Below, in pieces: positions 1 to 5,323 of a DNA stretch of 5,323 bases. The stretch is taken from positions 1 to 5,323 of the forward strand of contig JAGRHW010000257.1 in assembly GCA_020444765.1 (NCBI GenBank). The letters are read 5' to 3'. Source of the DNA: Gammaproteobacteria bacterium. Its GTDB lineage: Bacteria > Pseudomonadota > Gammaproteobacteria > Granulosicoccales > Granulosicoccaceae. The number at the start of each line of letters is the position of its first letter. Position 1 is the stretch's first letter. Below the pieces are notes generated by a model. It had not been told where the DNA came from. It made no database searches and saw nothing but the letters and a program-made list of their open reading frames with translations. The translations under genes and the position numbers were made by a program.

Positions 1-470
1 ATGTGCAGGCCTATGCTGAGCAGAGTGAATCAGAAGTAAGCTCCAGCGTGATCCACGATATTTTCCGGGCAACCTATCTGGAGGTCGACAGGCCGATCCG
101 GGTCGCTGACTACCGTGCCTCGCGCAAGCAGGGTTCCGACCGTTTGACCGCCAGCCTGGTGACGCCGGAGGCCAATATCGAGATTGCCGGAACCGGCCGG
201 GGCGTGCTGGATGCGTTCGTCGGCGCGATCAATGATCATCTGGATTCGCGGCTGGTGCTGGTCGATTACAGCGAACATACGCTCGGCGACAACGAACAGT
301 CCGAGGCCATGGCGTATGTGCAGTTGAGTATCGCCGGTCAGCGCTTCTGCGGCGCTGGATGCAGCCACGATATCGTCGGCGCTTCCATGCAGGCGGTGTT
401 GAATGCGATATCGCGTAGCGGCAGACGTTTGAGTACCGGAGTGCAGAAGGTCGGTTTGCAGGCTGTATAG
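1..470 (+). CDS. leuA: 2-isopropylmalate synthase, long form, C-terminal part (5' end outside window)
   Basis: This is the last 155 or so residues of 2-isopropylmalate synthase, the cytoplasmic enzyme that condenses acetyl-CoA with 2-oxoisovalerate in the first committed step of leucine synthesis. The catalytic TIM barrel lies outside the window. What remains is the C-terminal regulatory (leucine-sensing) domain: a segment around VIHDIFRATYL, then GTGRGVLDAFVGAI, VLVDYSEHTLG and CGAGCSHDIVGASMQAVLNAI. The GxGxxDAFVxAI plus DYxEHxLG pattern is, from family knowledge, that of the long (about 560-residue) LeuA type rather than the E. coli type. The reading frame is open from base 3, and the GTG there is taken as an internal Val codon, not a start. 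The stop is TAG at 468-470. A GC hairpin follows 20 bases downstream, and the next gene is convergent, so leuA ends its transcription unit here. Family call is firm; the subtype is by eye. Confidence 0.88.
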   Translation, partial: VQAYAEQSESEVSSSVIHDIFRATYLEVDRPIRVADYRASRKQGSDRLTASLVTPEANIEIAGTGRGVLDAFVGAINDHLDSRLVLVDYSEHTLGDNEQSEAMAYVQLSIAGQRFCGAGCSHDIVGASMQAVLNAISRSGRRLSTGVQKVGLQAV

Positions 471-489
471 GAGCGGCGTGACATCAGAG

Positions 490-512
490 CGGGCGGGCCA
501 GGAACCCGCCCG
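490..512 (+). terminator. GC-rich hairpin between convergent leuA and nnrS
   Basis: A perfect 8-bp stem, CGGGCGGG (490-497) with CCCGCCCG (505-512), closes a 7-base loop. It begins 20 bases after the leuA stop and lies 18 bases beyond the nnrS stop on the other strand, so it could serve both genes. On the + strand it is followed by TCTCCGTTTGTC, a poor U-tract; on the - strand there is no U-tract. It is therefore either a weak intrinsic terminator for leuA or a 3'-end-stabilising hairpin. Confidence 0.5.
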
Positions 513-529
513 TCTCCGTTTGTCGGAAT

Positions 530-1726
530 TCAGCCCGGTCGCCCGTCGATCCGCGCCCTGATCAGCATTGGCAGATAAATGATCAGGGTGGCGGCAAACG
601 CCAGTATCCAGAAGACCTGGGCGATGGCGACCCACCAGAGATAATGAGTGCTGTCGAAGATCGGCACAACGATCCGGAATATCGCCCCCAGGCTCAGCAG
701 CAGAAAGATGGCGCCGAGTTGCGGCGGCGGTGCAAACACGTTGCGTCCGGTATGGCCGAGCGCAACCCGGGTCATCATGCCGAGCGTGATCATGCCGATG
801 CCGCCATAGGCAAAGCTGTGTACCGCGATAAACGGTGAGAAACCGGCCCAGATCGACAAGGCCTTGAGTAAAAAGCCAAGTGTGATCCAGGCATAGGCGC
901 TGTAGATCGCCCACAGCAGCGGCTTTTTCCAGAGTGCCGGATGGTGCCAGTTGAACAGGCGCACCGCGTGCAGAAAAAACTGGCTGATCGCGAGGATAGC
1001 GGTCAACTGGCCATACGGTTCGACCAGATCGGCGATGGCAAACAGGACAAACAATACCAGACTTGCAATATCCAGCCAGCGATTGTTTTTCGCCTGAAAC
1101 GGCTGATCCAGCCCTTTCTCGATAAAAAACGGAATCAAACGCCGGATCATGGTCAGAATCAGAGCCAGAATCAGGTAAAACCCCGCGTACAGGCCGATGC
1201 GGCCACCGTCGGGTAAAACCCCGAACAGCCCGAGATAAAACGCCAGATTGGCGGCGAACATCAACAGCAGCTTACTGACGATGCCGGCCTGTTTCCATTG
1301 CCGGGCCCGGGCGACCGGCCACAGGGCGGCGAAAAACAGTAACAGACCGAAACCGAGATCCAGAATCGCCGCCAGCGGCAACAGAGCCTCCGCGCCGGAA
1401 AGCGGCAAGAGCCGCGCCGCCAGCCACAACAGTAACAGCCCGAGCAGGGGCGAGTTATTGAGTGTCGGAAGATTTGTCCAGTTTCGGATCGCCGTCAATA
1501 AAAAACCCGCAACCACGGCCATCGCATAGCCGAAGATCATTTCGTGCGCATGCCACAGCATTGCCGGATAACGCGTCGACAACGGCGACCAGCCATTCAG
1601 GTAAAACAGCATCCAGGCCATGATGGCAAGCACTGCAAAAGCCATCGAGGCCGCAAAAAAAGGCCTGAATCCGAGCTGCAGAAAAGCGGTCTTATGCGGG
1701 TAGGGTTCTTCTATATTGAGCAGCAT
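530..1726 (-). CDS. nnrS: NnrS family multi-pass membrane protein (nitric oxide / nitrosative stress)
   Basis: This 398-residue, very hydrophobic protein would span the inner membrane about 12 times. Family motifs seen are LGFRPFF (residues 18-24), WHAHEMIFGYAMAVVAGFLLT (58-78) followed by RNWT, RRLIPFF (195-201), a His at 303 in HSFAYGGIGMITLG, and MMTRVALGHTGR (317-328). Conserved His residues H59, H61, H303 and H325 are present. NnrS proteins are described as haem- and copper-containing membrane proteins under nitric-oxide-responsive regulators, protecting cells during nitrosative stress and often found near denitrification genes; their exact biochemistry is unsettled. The ATG at 1724-1726 is supported by GGGAG (CTCCC at 1735-1739 on the + strand) 8 bases upstream, and the N-terminus matches the family. 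The stop is TGA at 530-532. No denitrification gene is adjacent here: leuA converges on it and proS lies upstream on the same strand, 270 bases away. The spacing suggests it has its own promoter. Confidence 0.92.
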   Translation of the reverse strand: MLLNIEEPYPHKTAFLQLGFRPFFAASMAFAVLAIMAWMLFYLNGWSPLSTRYPAMLWHAHEMIFGYAMAVVAGFLLTAIRNWTNLPTLNNSPLLGLLLLWLAARLLPLSGAEALLPLAAILDLGFGLLLFFAALWPVARARQWKQAGIVSKLLLMFAANLAFYLGLFGVLPDGGRIGLYAGFYLILALILTMIRRLIPFFIEKGLDQPFQAKNNRWLDIASLVLFVLFAIADLVEPYGQLTAILAISQFFLHAVRLFNWHHPALWKKPLLWAIYSAYAWITLGFLLKALSIWAGFSPFIAVHSFAYGGIGMITLGMMTRVALGHTGRNVFAPPPQLGAIFLLLSLGAIFRIVVPIFDSTHYLWWVAIAQVFWILAFAATLIIYLPMLIRARIDGRPG

Positions 1727-1781
1727 CTGGATAACTCCCGGTGAAACGGATCGCGTTAGCCTGTAATAAAAAATTCCGTTC

Positions 1782-1798
1782 TGCCTTAATTAAAGGCA
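1782..1798. promoter_or_regulatory. Inverted repeat upstream of nnrS (candidate operator 1)
   Basis: TGCCTT (1782-1787) and AAGGCA (1793-1798) form a perfect 6-bp dyad around AATTA. It lies 56 bases upstream of the nnrS start codon. Read on the nnrS strand, the left half (AATGCCTTTAA) resembles one NsrR half-site (GATGCATTT-like), but the right half does not fit. A weak -10 candidate TATTAC (1763-1768 on the - strand) would place the dyad over the -35 region, as for a repressor. Regulator identity is unknown; a site for a nitric-oxide-responsive regulator is only an inference from the gene downstream. Confidence 0.35.
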
Positions 1799-1834
1799 TT
1801 TCAGGAAAACGTTTTTCGTGGCAGACTTCTACGT

Positions 1835-1849
1835 TGCCTCCGGCAGGCA
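1835..1849. promoter_or_regulatory. Second inverted repeat with the same arms (candidate operator 2)
   Basis: TGCCT (1835-1839) and AGGCA (1845-1849) flank CCGGC. The arms match the outer five bases of the dyad at 1782-1798, and the two centres (1790 and 1842) are 52 bases apart, close to five helical turns, so both would face the same side of the DNA. This is what paired operators of one regulator look like, but short dyads are common in GC-rich DNA and no consensus was matched. Confidence 0.28.
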
Positions 1850-1899
1850 TCCTGTCGTGAATCTTTTTCTGCTGCGTGCCGCTGGATTTCCCCGGTAAC

Positions 1900-2004
1900 C
1901 GACCGGCGCTCCGGCAACATGGCCTGAAAACCGGCATCACATCGCTCGGTATTGGCGGCGGCAAGGCCGCCGCGCTGGCCTTGTATCAGAGCCTTGTTAA
2001 TTGA
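1900..2004 (+). pseudogene. Thiolase-like C-terminal remnant overlapping the proS 3' end
   Basis: In the frame ending at TGA 2002-2004, the + strand encodes HGLKTGITSLGIGGG (from 1918) followed by [13 protein letters not shown]. This resembles the C-terminus of thiolases (acetyl-CoA acetyltransferases), which typically ends GLASLCIGGGxGxALAxE. The active-site Cys of the CIGGG motif is Gly here. The frame is closed upstream by TGA at 1858-1860, and nothing thiolase-like was seen further left in the three + frames of the spacer, so only about 30-35 residues remain; the left edge given is approximate. It overlaps the last 8 bases of proS on the opposite strand. The best reading is the tail of a gene once convergent with proS, truncated by a rearrangement. 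A chance resemblance in GC-rich sequence is the alternative. Confidence 0.35.
1955..1973 (-). terminator. Possible hairpin downstream of proS
   Basis: GCGGCGGC (1955-1962) and GCCGCCGC (1966-1973) form a perfect 8-bp stem with a 3-base loop, starting 24 bases after the proS stop codon. On the proS strand it is followed by CAATACC, with no U-tract, so it is not a classical intrinsic terminator. The stem coincides with the Gly-Gly-Gly-Lys-Ala-Ala codons of the thiolase-like remnant, which may be why the dyad exists. Confidence 0.3.
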
Positions 2005-3715
2005 GCTGGCCGATAAGCGTTTTTAACTCATCGAGCAGCCCGTCGCGGGCAATATTACGCGATTCGCTGTCGGTTCTGCCCTTGTATTCCACCGTGCCGG
2101 CTTCGAGTCCACGGTCGCTCAGAACGATGCGGTGCGGTACGCCGATCAATTCCATGTCCGCGAACATAATCCCCGGTCTTGCATTTCTATCGTCGAGCAG
2201 AACGTCGTAACCGGCGGCTTTCAGTTCGCCGTAGAGCTGTTCGGCGGCGGTCGCCAGCGCCGGTGATTTGTGCATATTGATCGGTACTATAACCAGCTGG
2301 AACGGGGCCATGCTTGCGGGCCAGATAATGCCGTTTTCGTCGTTGTTCTGCTCGATGGCGGCGGCCACGATACGCGATACGCCGATGCCGTAACACCCCA
2401 TTTGCATGGTGGTTTTTTTGCCTTGTTCGTCCAGCACCGTGGCGTTCATCGCGGCGCTGTATTTGTCGCCGAGCTGGAAGATATGCCCGACCTCGATACC
2501 GCGGACAATTTTTAACTCGCCCTTGCCGTCCGGCGAGGGATCGCCCTCGACGACATTGCGGATATCGGCCGGAAACGCCTCCGGCAAATCCCGGCCCCAG
2601 TTGACATTGATCAGGTGTTTGCCGGCTTCGTTGGCGCCGCAGATAAAATCATTCAGCGCGATGGCCGAGGTGTCGGCCAGCAGCGGAATATCCTGTTTAA
2701 GTCCGACAGGGCCGATCGAACCCGGTTCGCTGCCGGTGGCGGCTTTGACTTCGTCTTCGCTGGCAAACGTCAGCGGTTTGGCGATGGTCGGAAAGTTTTC
2801 CAGTTTGACTTCGTTGAGTTCGTGATCGCCGCGCAGGGCCACCGCGACCACCGGCGCGTCCCGGCCTTTGACCAGCAGGGTCTTGACGGTCTTGTGTGCG
2901 GGCACATTCAAAAAGCGGCTGAGTTCCTCGATGGTGTGCACGCCGGGGGTTTCGACGCTGCGTATTTCCTTTTCCGCGGGGCCGCGGGCCCGGGAGCAGA
3001 TCGCCACGGCTTTTTCCACATTGGCCGCGTAATCGCTCTCGCTCGAATAGGCAATCGCATCCTCGCCGCTGTCCGCCAGCACGTGGAATTCTACCGAGGT
3101 GGCGCCGCCGATGCTGCCGCTGTCGGCTTCCACGGCGCGAAACTGCAGGCCGAGGCGCTGGAAGATCCGGCTGTAGGCTTCGTGCATCTTGTCGAAGGTC
3201 TGCTGCAGGGATTCCTGCGATATATGGAACGAATAGGCGTCTTTCATCAAAAATTCGCGGCCACGCATAATGCCGAAGCGAGGCCGGATTTCGTCACGGA
3301 ACTTCTGCTGGATCTGATAAAAGCTGACCGGTAGCTGGCGATAACTGCGCAATTCGTTACGCGCGATATCGGTGATTACTTCCTCATGCGTCGGTCCGAG
3401 GCAGAAATCCCGCTCGTGGCGGTCCTTGAAGCGCAGCAGCTCGGGGCCGTATTGCTCCCAGCGTCCGGATTCCTGCCAGAGTTCGGCCGGCTGCACGGCG
3501 GGCATCAGCATTTCGATGGCGCCGGCGCGATCCATTTCCTCACGTACGATCACCTCGACCTTGCGCAGAATCTTCAGGCCCAGCGGCATCCAGTTATAAA
3601 GCCCCGAAGCCAGCTGCTTGATCAGGCCGGCGCGCAGCATCAACTGGTGGCTGGCGATTTCCGCGTCGTTGGGAGTCTCTTTGAGAGTGGCGATGTGATA
3701 CTGTGAAACGCGCAT
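1997..3715 (-). CDS. proS: Prolyl-tRNA synthetase (bacterial type with editing insertion)
   Basis: This 572-residue cytoplasmic class II aminoacyl-tRNA synthetase charges tRNA-Pro with proline. Its length is normal for the bacterial type (E. coli, 572). The N-terminus ([19 protein letters not shown]) is typical. GPTHEE is at 107-112, motif 2 ([17 protein letters not shown]) at 139-155, and motif 3 ([10 protein letters not shown]) at 440-449. Between motifs 2 and 3 lies the INS editing domain (about 224-405), which clears mischarged alanyl-tRNA-Pro; Lys278 in [11 protein letters not shown] corresponds to the functionally important Lys279 of E. coli. The anticodon-binding domain fills about 470-572. 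One oddity is [10 protein letters not shown] at 203-212, where family members normally read GGSxSHEF, so the His is Val. The ATG at 3713-3715 has AGGGA (TCCCT at 3723-3727) 7 bases upstream. The stop is TAA at 1997-1999. It is monocistronic in this window and divergent from the efflux genes. Confidence 0.98.
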   Translation of the reverse strand: MRVSQYHIATLKETPNDAEIASHQLMLRAGLIKQLASGLYNWMPLGLKILRKVEVIVREEMDRAGAIEMLMPAVQPAELWQESGRWEQYGPELLRFKDRHERDFCLGPTHEEVITDIARNELRSYRQLPVSFYQIQQKFRDEIRPRFGIMRGREFLMKDAYSFHISQESLQQTFDKMHEAYSRIFQRLGLQFRAVEADSGSIGGATSVEFHVLADSGEDAIAYSSESDYAANVEKAVAICSRARGPAEKEIRSVETPGVHTIEELSRFLNVPAHKTVKTLLVKGRDAPVVAVALRGDHELNEVKLENFPTIAKPLTFASEDEVKAATGSEPGSIGPVGLKQDIPLLADTSAIALNDFICGANEAGKHLINVNWGRDLPEAFPADIRNVVEGDPSPDGKGELKIVRGIEVGHIFQLGDKYSAAMNATVLDEQGKKTTMQMGCYGIGVSRIVAAAIEQNNDENGIIWPASMAPFQLVIVPINMHKSPALATAAEQLYGELKAAGYDVLLDDRNARPGIMFADMELIGVPHRIVLSDRGLEAGTVEYKGRTDSESRNIARDGLLDELKTLIGQLN

Positions 3716-3744
3716 GGGTTGTTCCCTGTGATCGTAAATCGGTC

Positions 3745-3773
3745 ATTGTAGGCTTTATTGCACCGCTAATAAA
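3745..3773 (-). promoter_or_regulatory. Candidate sigma-70 promoter for proS
   Basis: On the - strand a -10 box TACAAT (3745-3750, five of six consensus bases) lies 17 bases from a poor -35 box TTTATT (3768-3773). Transcription would begin near 3738, giving a leader of about 20 bases to the proS ATG. No T-box or other leader element is visible. The -35 match is weak, so the call rests mainly on the -10 box and position. Confidence 0.4.
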
Positions 3774-3898
3774 ATCCCTGTTAATCCCCGTCTGTTGCCG
3801 GTTTGCGGCGTTTTTACGCGTGTGCTGGCATGGTGTCTGCAAAATTTTTGCCTATGCGCGAGTTTGCCGGACTTTGAGCTTGCTTCCACGGGATGGCA

Positions 3899-3919
3899 GA
3901 TTTCACGGATGATGAAATC
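3899..3919. promoter_or_regulatory. Inverted repeat GATTTCA-N7-TGAAATC in the divergent spacer
   Basis: GATTTCA (3899-3905) and TGAAATC (3913-3919) form a perfect 7-bp dyad spanning 21 bp, centred about 89 bp upstream of the predicted efflux transcription start. Size and symmetry fit a dimeric regulator site, but no family consensus was recognised. It differs in sequence from the dyad at 3969-3988, so it would be a site for a different protein. Confidence 0.3.
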
Positions 3920-3962
3920 GATAGGAAATAATTTTTCATAAGGTCTTGAATATTTTCGGCGA

Positions 3963-3991
3963 GTGGCAATATTAGTATTTTCTAATATAAT
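3963..3991 (+). promoter_or_regulatory. Candidate sigma-70 promoter of the efflux operon
   Basis: A perfect -10 box TATAAT (3986-3991) is preceded at the ideal 17-base spacing by GTGGCA (3963-3968), which matches four of six bases of TTGACA. The surroundings are AT-rich. The start would be near 3998, leaving an untranslated leader of about 65 bases before the adaptor ATG at 4063. Placement is by inspection only. Confidence 0.6.
3969..3988. promoter_or_regulatory. Operator-like dyad inside the efflux promoter
   Basis: ATATTAG (3969-3975) and CTAATAT (3982-3988) are perfect inverted repeats separated by TATTTT. The dyad fills the -35/-10 spacer and covers the first three bases of the -10 box, the classic position for a repressor operator. 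RND pumps are often controlled by TetR- or MarR-family repressors binding such sites. Which family acts here cannot be told from the sequence, and no regulator gene is in the window. Confidence 0.5.
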
Positions 3992-4062
3992 AGGATTTGA
4001 TATCCTTCAGAAAAAACTTTGCCAACGTGGAATCCTCAAACCTTGATTACTGGAGTTTTAGT

Positions 4063-5121
4063 ATGCGTGCGCTGACCCGGACTGGAGCCTTTTTACTGGC
4101 TTCGATGTTCACCACTCTCGCCCTGGCCGAGCAGGACTACCCGTTTGAGGTCTATCCGCTGAAACCGATGAAAGTGCCGGTGCAGCAAGTGCTTGACGGC
4201 ACCGTTGAAGCGGTCAACCGCAGTACGGTATCGGCCCAGACCAGTGGGCAGGTGATGGAAATCAATTACGATGTCGATGATTACGTTGATAAAAACGCGG
4301 TGCTGGTACGTCTGCGTGACAACACGCAACGGGCCGATCTGGACCGCGCCAATGCCGGGCTGGAGGAAGCGCGTTCTCGATTTATCGAAGCCCGTGACGA
4401 GCAGCAACGGGTCGCCGAACTCTATGAGCGCAAGCTGCTGGCGAAGGCCAAACTCGACGCCGCCAATGCCACGCTCAATGCGACTCAGGCACAGGTCAAA
4501 TCCGCCGAAGCGCAACTGAGACAAGCCAGCGAGCAGTTGTCCAATACGGTTATCAAGGCGCCCTACAGCGGTATCGTAACCGAGCGGCACGTCGAAGTCG
4601 GCGAAATCGCCAATCCCGGTGAGCCGTTGATGACCGGTATTTCGCTGGAAAAACTGCGTATCTCGGTCAATGTACCGCAACGCGTGATTGCCGCTGTCCG
4701 TGAGTCCGGCAAGGCGCAGATCGTTTTCGATAACGGTGCGGTTATTGAATCCGACAACCTGGTCTTCTTCCCCTACGCGGATCCGCAAACCAACAGTTTT
4801 CAGGTTCGTATCGGTATCGAAGAAGCGGTCAAGGGCGTGTTTCCAGGTATGTTCGCCAAGGTTGTTTTCACGATAGACGAAACTGAAAAACTGCTGGTAC
4901 CCGAATCGGCGATTGCCTACCGCTCGGAACTGACCGGCATCTATGTGACCGATGAGTCGGGCAGGGTCAACCTGCGTCAGGTGCGGCTCGGCCGTCATGT
5001 GAACGACGATATGGTCGAAATCCTCGCCGGCGCCGAGGCAGGGCAGACAGTCGCCCTTGATCCGGCCGCAGCGGGTATCTATGTTAAGGAACAGTCTCAA
5101 TCTACAACGGCGGGTGAGTAG
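4063..5121 (+). CDS. RND efflux periplasmic adaptor subunit (membrane fusion protein, HlyD/AcrA-like)
   Basis: This 352-residue periplasmic protein would link an inner-membrane RND pump to an outer-membrane channel. Residues 1-22 (MRALTRTGAFLLASMFTTLALA) form a signal peptide with an ALA|E cleavage site; there is no lipobox Cys, so it is probably not a lipoprotein. A first lipoyl half (about 54-86, STVSAQTSGQVMEINYDVDD onward) leads to a charged, Ala-rich coiled-coil hairpin (about 88-160) with LYERKLLAKAKLD near its tip. The second lipoyl half follows (about 163-190, VIKAPYSGIVTERHVEVGE), then a beta-barrel and a membrane-proximal domain (VPESAIAYR). ATG 4063 is chosen because GGAG (4052-4055) sits 7 bases upstream and the signal peptide starts there. 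An in-frame TTG at 3997 would add 22 residues ahead of the signal peptide and falls about at the predicted transcription start. The stop at 5119-5121 is 2 bases before the permease ATG, indicating one operon. Substrate unknown. Confidence 0.93.
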   Translation: MRALTRTGAFLLASMFTTLALAEQDYPFEVYPLKPMKVPVQQVLDGTVEAVNRSTVSAQTSGQVMEINYDVDDYVDKNAVLVRLRDNTQRADLDRANAGLEEARSRFIEARDEQQRVAELYERKLLAKAKLDAANATLNATQAQVKSAEAQLRQASEQLSNTVIKAPYSGIVTERHVEVGEIANPGEPLMTGISLEKLRISVNVPQRVIAAVRESGKAQIVFDNGAVIESDNLVFFPYADPQTNSFQVRIGIEEAVKGVFPGMFAKVVFTIDETEKLLVPESAIAYRSELTGIYVTDESGRVNLRQVRLGRHVNDDMVEILAGAEAGQTVALDPAAAGIYVKEQSQSTTAGE

Positions 5122-5123
5122 GC

Positions 5124-5323
5124 ATGAGTACTGAACAGCTCGGCATATCCGGAAGGATTGCCAAACAATTCCTCACCAGTCAGATTACCCCGCTGCTGGC
5201 GCTGGTCGGTTTTCTGCTGGGGCTGTTTGCCGTGATGGTGACGCCGCGTGAGGAAGAACCGCAGATCAATGTCACCTTTGCCAATGTTTTTGTACCGTTT
5301 CCGGGCGCAACCGCCAACGAGGT
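5124..5323 (+). CDS. RND efflux transporter permease (AcrB/AcrD/AcrF family), N-terminal fragment
   Basis: Only the first 66 codons are in the window; full-length members of the family have roughly 1000-1050 residues. The translation starts MSTEQLGISGRIAKQFLTSQ, followed by the first transmembrane helix (about residues 21-40, ITPLLALVGFLLGLFAVMV). It then enters the periplasm with TPREEEPQINV and FVPFPGATANEV, the beginning of the porter domain. The TPREEEPQI signature is, from family knowledge, typical of one branch of proton-driven RND exporters, distinct from E. coli AcrB itself. ATG 5124 has GGTGAG (5113-5118), a good ribosome site lying inside the end of the adaptor gene, which suggests translational coupling across the 2-base gap. 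The protein would be an inner-membrane trimer working with the adaptor upstream. Substrate cannot be inferred. Confidence 0.93.
   Translation, partial: MSTEQLGISGRIAKQFLTSQITPLLALVGFLLGLFAVMVTPREEEPQINVTFANVFVPFPGATANE

Larger units (their letters stand above)
3716..4062. other. Divergent intergenic region between proS and the efflux operon
   Basis: This 347-base spacer carries no convincing gene. The proS-proximal part (3716-3780) has a candidate proS promoter. The middle (about 3781-3898) shows nothing recognisable apart from a short GCAAAATTTTTGC dyad at 3838-3850. The right part from about 3919 becomes clearly AT-rich and holds two inverted repeats (3899-3919 and 3969-3988) and the candidate efflux promoter. 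No regulator gene lies in the spacer, so any dedicated repressor would have to be encoded elsewhere. Confidence 0.7.

Noticed and set aside
30..914. 294-codon open frame on the - strand spanning leuA and the end of nnrS
   Set aside because: It crosses two real genes and the hairpin between them; the translation is rich in Arg, His and Asp and looks non-biological.
1692..1964. 90-codon open frame on the - strand in the nnrS/proS spacer
   Set aside because: It covers most of the spacer and runs into the start of nnrS in another frame. No family motif was seen, and the spacer is better explained by regulatory dyads and the + strand remnant.
2615..3334. 239-codon open frame on the + strand inside proS
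   Set aside because: It is antisense to the intact, conserved proS; the translation is Gly/Phe/Asp-rich with no family motif.
3594..3842. 82-codon - strand frame extending upstream of and overlapping the proS start
   Set aside because: It is out of frame with proS, covers the likely proS promoter, and has a low-complexity Arg/Gln-rich translation.
3997..4010. FNR-like sequence TTGAT-ATCC-TTCAG
   Set aside because: It matches 8 of 10 consensus bases but sits at the predicted transcription start, where an activator site would not work; probably chance in AT-rich DNA.
3997..4062. Upstream TTG start giving a 374-residue adaptor
   Set aside because: It would put 22 extra residues before a standard signal peptide and has no good ribosome site, while ATG 4063 has GGAG at ideal spacing.
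4093..5100. Long open frame of 335 codons on the - strand opposite the adaptor gene
   Set aside because: It lies wholly within the clearly real adaptor gene, its translation shows no recognisable domain, and long antisense frames are expected from the codon bias of GC-rich coding DNA.

Overview
The window looks like chromosomal DNA from a gammaproteobacterium. The evidence is the bacterial-type prolyl-tRNA synthetase with an inserted editing domain, an NnrS-family membrane protein, a periplasmic-adaptor/RND-permease pair, moderately high GC and good Shine-Dalgarno sites. This is inferred from gene families by eye; no database search was run.

Layout from left to right: (1) the 3' end of a long-form 2-isopropylmalate synthase gene (leuA, + strand, 1-470). 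(2) A GC-rich hairpin at 490-512 separating it from a convergent nnrS-type gene (- strand, 530-1726), a multi-pass membrane protein linked to nitric oxide or nitrosative stress. (3) A 270-base spacer (1727-1996) with two inverted repeats sharing the same TGCCT/AGGCA arms. It also holds, on the + strand, an apparent remnant of a thiolase C-terminus that runs into the end of proS. (4) proS (- strand, 1997-3715), complete. (5) A 347-base divergent spacer (3716-4062) with candidate promoters for proS and for the efflux genes. The efflux promoter has a perfect TATAAT box and a perfect inverted repeat across its -35/-10 spacer. (6) A secreted periplasmic adaptor (membrane fusion protein) gene (4063-5121, +), followed after 2 bases by the start of an AcrB-type RND permease gene (5124 to window end, +).

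The genes form no single pathway. leuA (leucine synthesis) and proS (translation) are housekeeping, nnrS is an accessory stress gene, and the adaptor/permease pair is one efflux operon cut by the window edge. No mobile element, CRISPR array, tRNA or rRNA gene was seen, and nothing points to a new multi-gene system. The points most worth a second look are the operator-like dyad in the efflux promoter, the thiolase-like tail next to proS, the paired palindromes upstream of nnrS, and a substitution in a normally conserved SHEF-type motif of ProS.
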